Position numbers and translations under genes: made by a program. Source: Psychromicrobium xiongbiense (lineage in GTDB: Bacteria > Actinomycetota > Actinomycetes > Actinomycetales > Micrococcaceae). Taken from it: a DNA stretch of 64,000 nt. The stretch covers positions 62,001-126,000 of the forward strand of contig NZ_JASSZH010000005.1 of NCBI RefSeq assembly GCF_030271165.1, written 5' to 3'. Below, in pieces: positions 63,667 to 64,000 of this stretch. The notes under the pieces are model-generated. The model made no database searches. It saw only the letters and a list, made by a program, of their open reading frames with translations, and was not told where the DNA came from. How positions within the stretch are numbered: position 1 is the first letter of the stretch; each line of letters opens with the position of its first letter.

Positions 63667-64000
63667 TTAGGCAATCTGAAATTCGCGTCTGACGAAGGCG
63701 ATCAGCAGATTTCGCGAGGTCTCCACCGGCAGCGATGAACCCCGTGAGGAGCACTGGACGGCGAGTCCGTCTACCATGGCAGCAGCGGACCAGAAGTCGA
63801 ACCAGATCAGCCAGCGCCGACGGAAGTTCGCATCAGAGCCGAACATCCCCTCCAGGAAGTACAGAAGCTCCCAGGCTTCCTGGGGTGTCATTTTCCCGGG
63901 CGGGGCCTGATGTTGACGTTCGGTGTTGTAGTAGGTGTCAAAGATGTTTACCTTCGCTTGGAGCGCGGGGACAGATGCTGCCGGGGGCATGGCATTGAGG
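63667..64000 (-). pseudogene. chimera: transposase C-terminus joined to a deleted TetR regulator
   Basis: The frame is open to the window edge. The first 40 residues after the internal ATG (63990) read VNIFDTYYNTERQHQAPPGK and MTPQEAWE, the end of an integrase-core (DDE) transposase of IS481/IS3 kind. From about 63867 the chain becomes TetR-like, with RRRWLIWFDFWSAA and then MVDGLAVQ and SRNLLIAFVRREF. In intact TetR proteins about 60 residues lie between FW..AA and DGL, so that part is also deleted. It is most likely a relic of an insertion event. Confidence 0.65.

Noticed and set aside
1..64000. CRISPR arrays, prophage genes, toxin-antitoxin pairs, restriction systems
   Set aside because: No spaced direct repeats or matching gene families were seen anywhere in the window.

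Overview
The window is a high-GC chromosome segment from an actinobacterium, most likely a member of the Micrococcales close to Arthrobacter and other Micrococcaceae. The support is the gene order folC-DUF4233-ndk-(VKOR)-rne-rplU-rpmA-obgE-proB-proA-nadD-rsfS, twin clpP genes next to tig and clpX, a mycothiol-type nitroreductase, many GTG starts, an ileS T-box of the actinobacterial translational kind, and a DUF6318 lipoprotein/PKD protein pair. No prophage, CRISPR array or plasmid functions are seen.

Left part (1-9.9 kb): a 5-oxoproline (pyroglutamate) locus. pxpA (partial), a fused pxpBC and a biotin carboxylase/BCCP fusion run rightwards. A leftward operon DUF969-DUF979-DUF2891-GntR supplies a predicted permease pair and a FadR-type regulator. 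Two identical palindromes lie at the operon promoter. Between the two halves sits a DUF6318/PKD surface-protein cassette, followed by a tRNA 3' relic and a decayed copy of the PKD gene.

9.9-19 kb: a LacI-controlled sugar or polyol catabolic operon (Gfo/Idh/MocA oxidoreductase, DUF993 protein, TIM-barrel isomerase) with two operators. Then come a second Gfo/Idh gene and a deletion scar joining a headless ThuA gene to a headless ROK regulator, followed by DUF899, aldo/keto reductase, SRPBCC and nitroreductase genes.

19-29.4 kb: metabolic housekeeping: two thioesterases, truncated haemoglobin, MscS channel, OsmC, aminopeptidase N, an aspartate-dehydrogenase-like protein, rpiB and an endonuclease VIII-like glycosylase.

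29.4-37.7 kb: tRNA-Gly(UCC), tRNA-Pro(UGG), tig, clpP1-clpP2 (with a ClgR-type box), clpX, a DsbA-like mycothiol nitroreductase and valS. A perfect 30-bp hairpin separates the last two.

37.7-43.2 kb: a more variable stretch. gluQRS has lost its KMSKS-type segment by an in-frame deletion. It is followed by a chagasin-like lipoprotein, DUF488, GNAT, a zinc-type alcohol dehydrogenase, a TauD-like dioxygenase and an SDR.

43.2-64 kb: the conserved core cluster. ileS is controlled by a T-box, and a TPP-riboswitch-controlled thiD-tenA fusion sits between rne and rplU. At the right edge is a chimera of a transposase C-terminus and a deleted TetR regulator. No wholly new system can be proven from sequence alone. 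The strongest leads are the split urea-carboxylase-like PxpBC/biotin carboxylase unit with its operator-controlled permease/DUF2891 operon, the DUF993 operon, and several mid-gene deletions and fusions.
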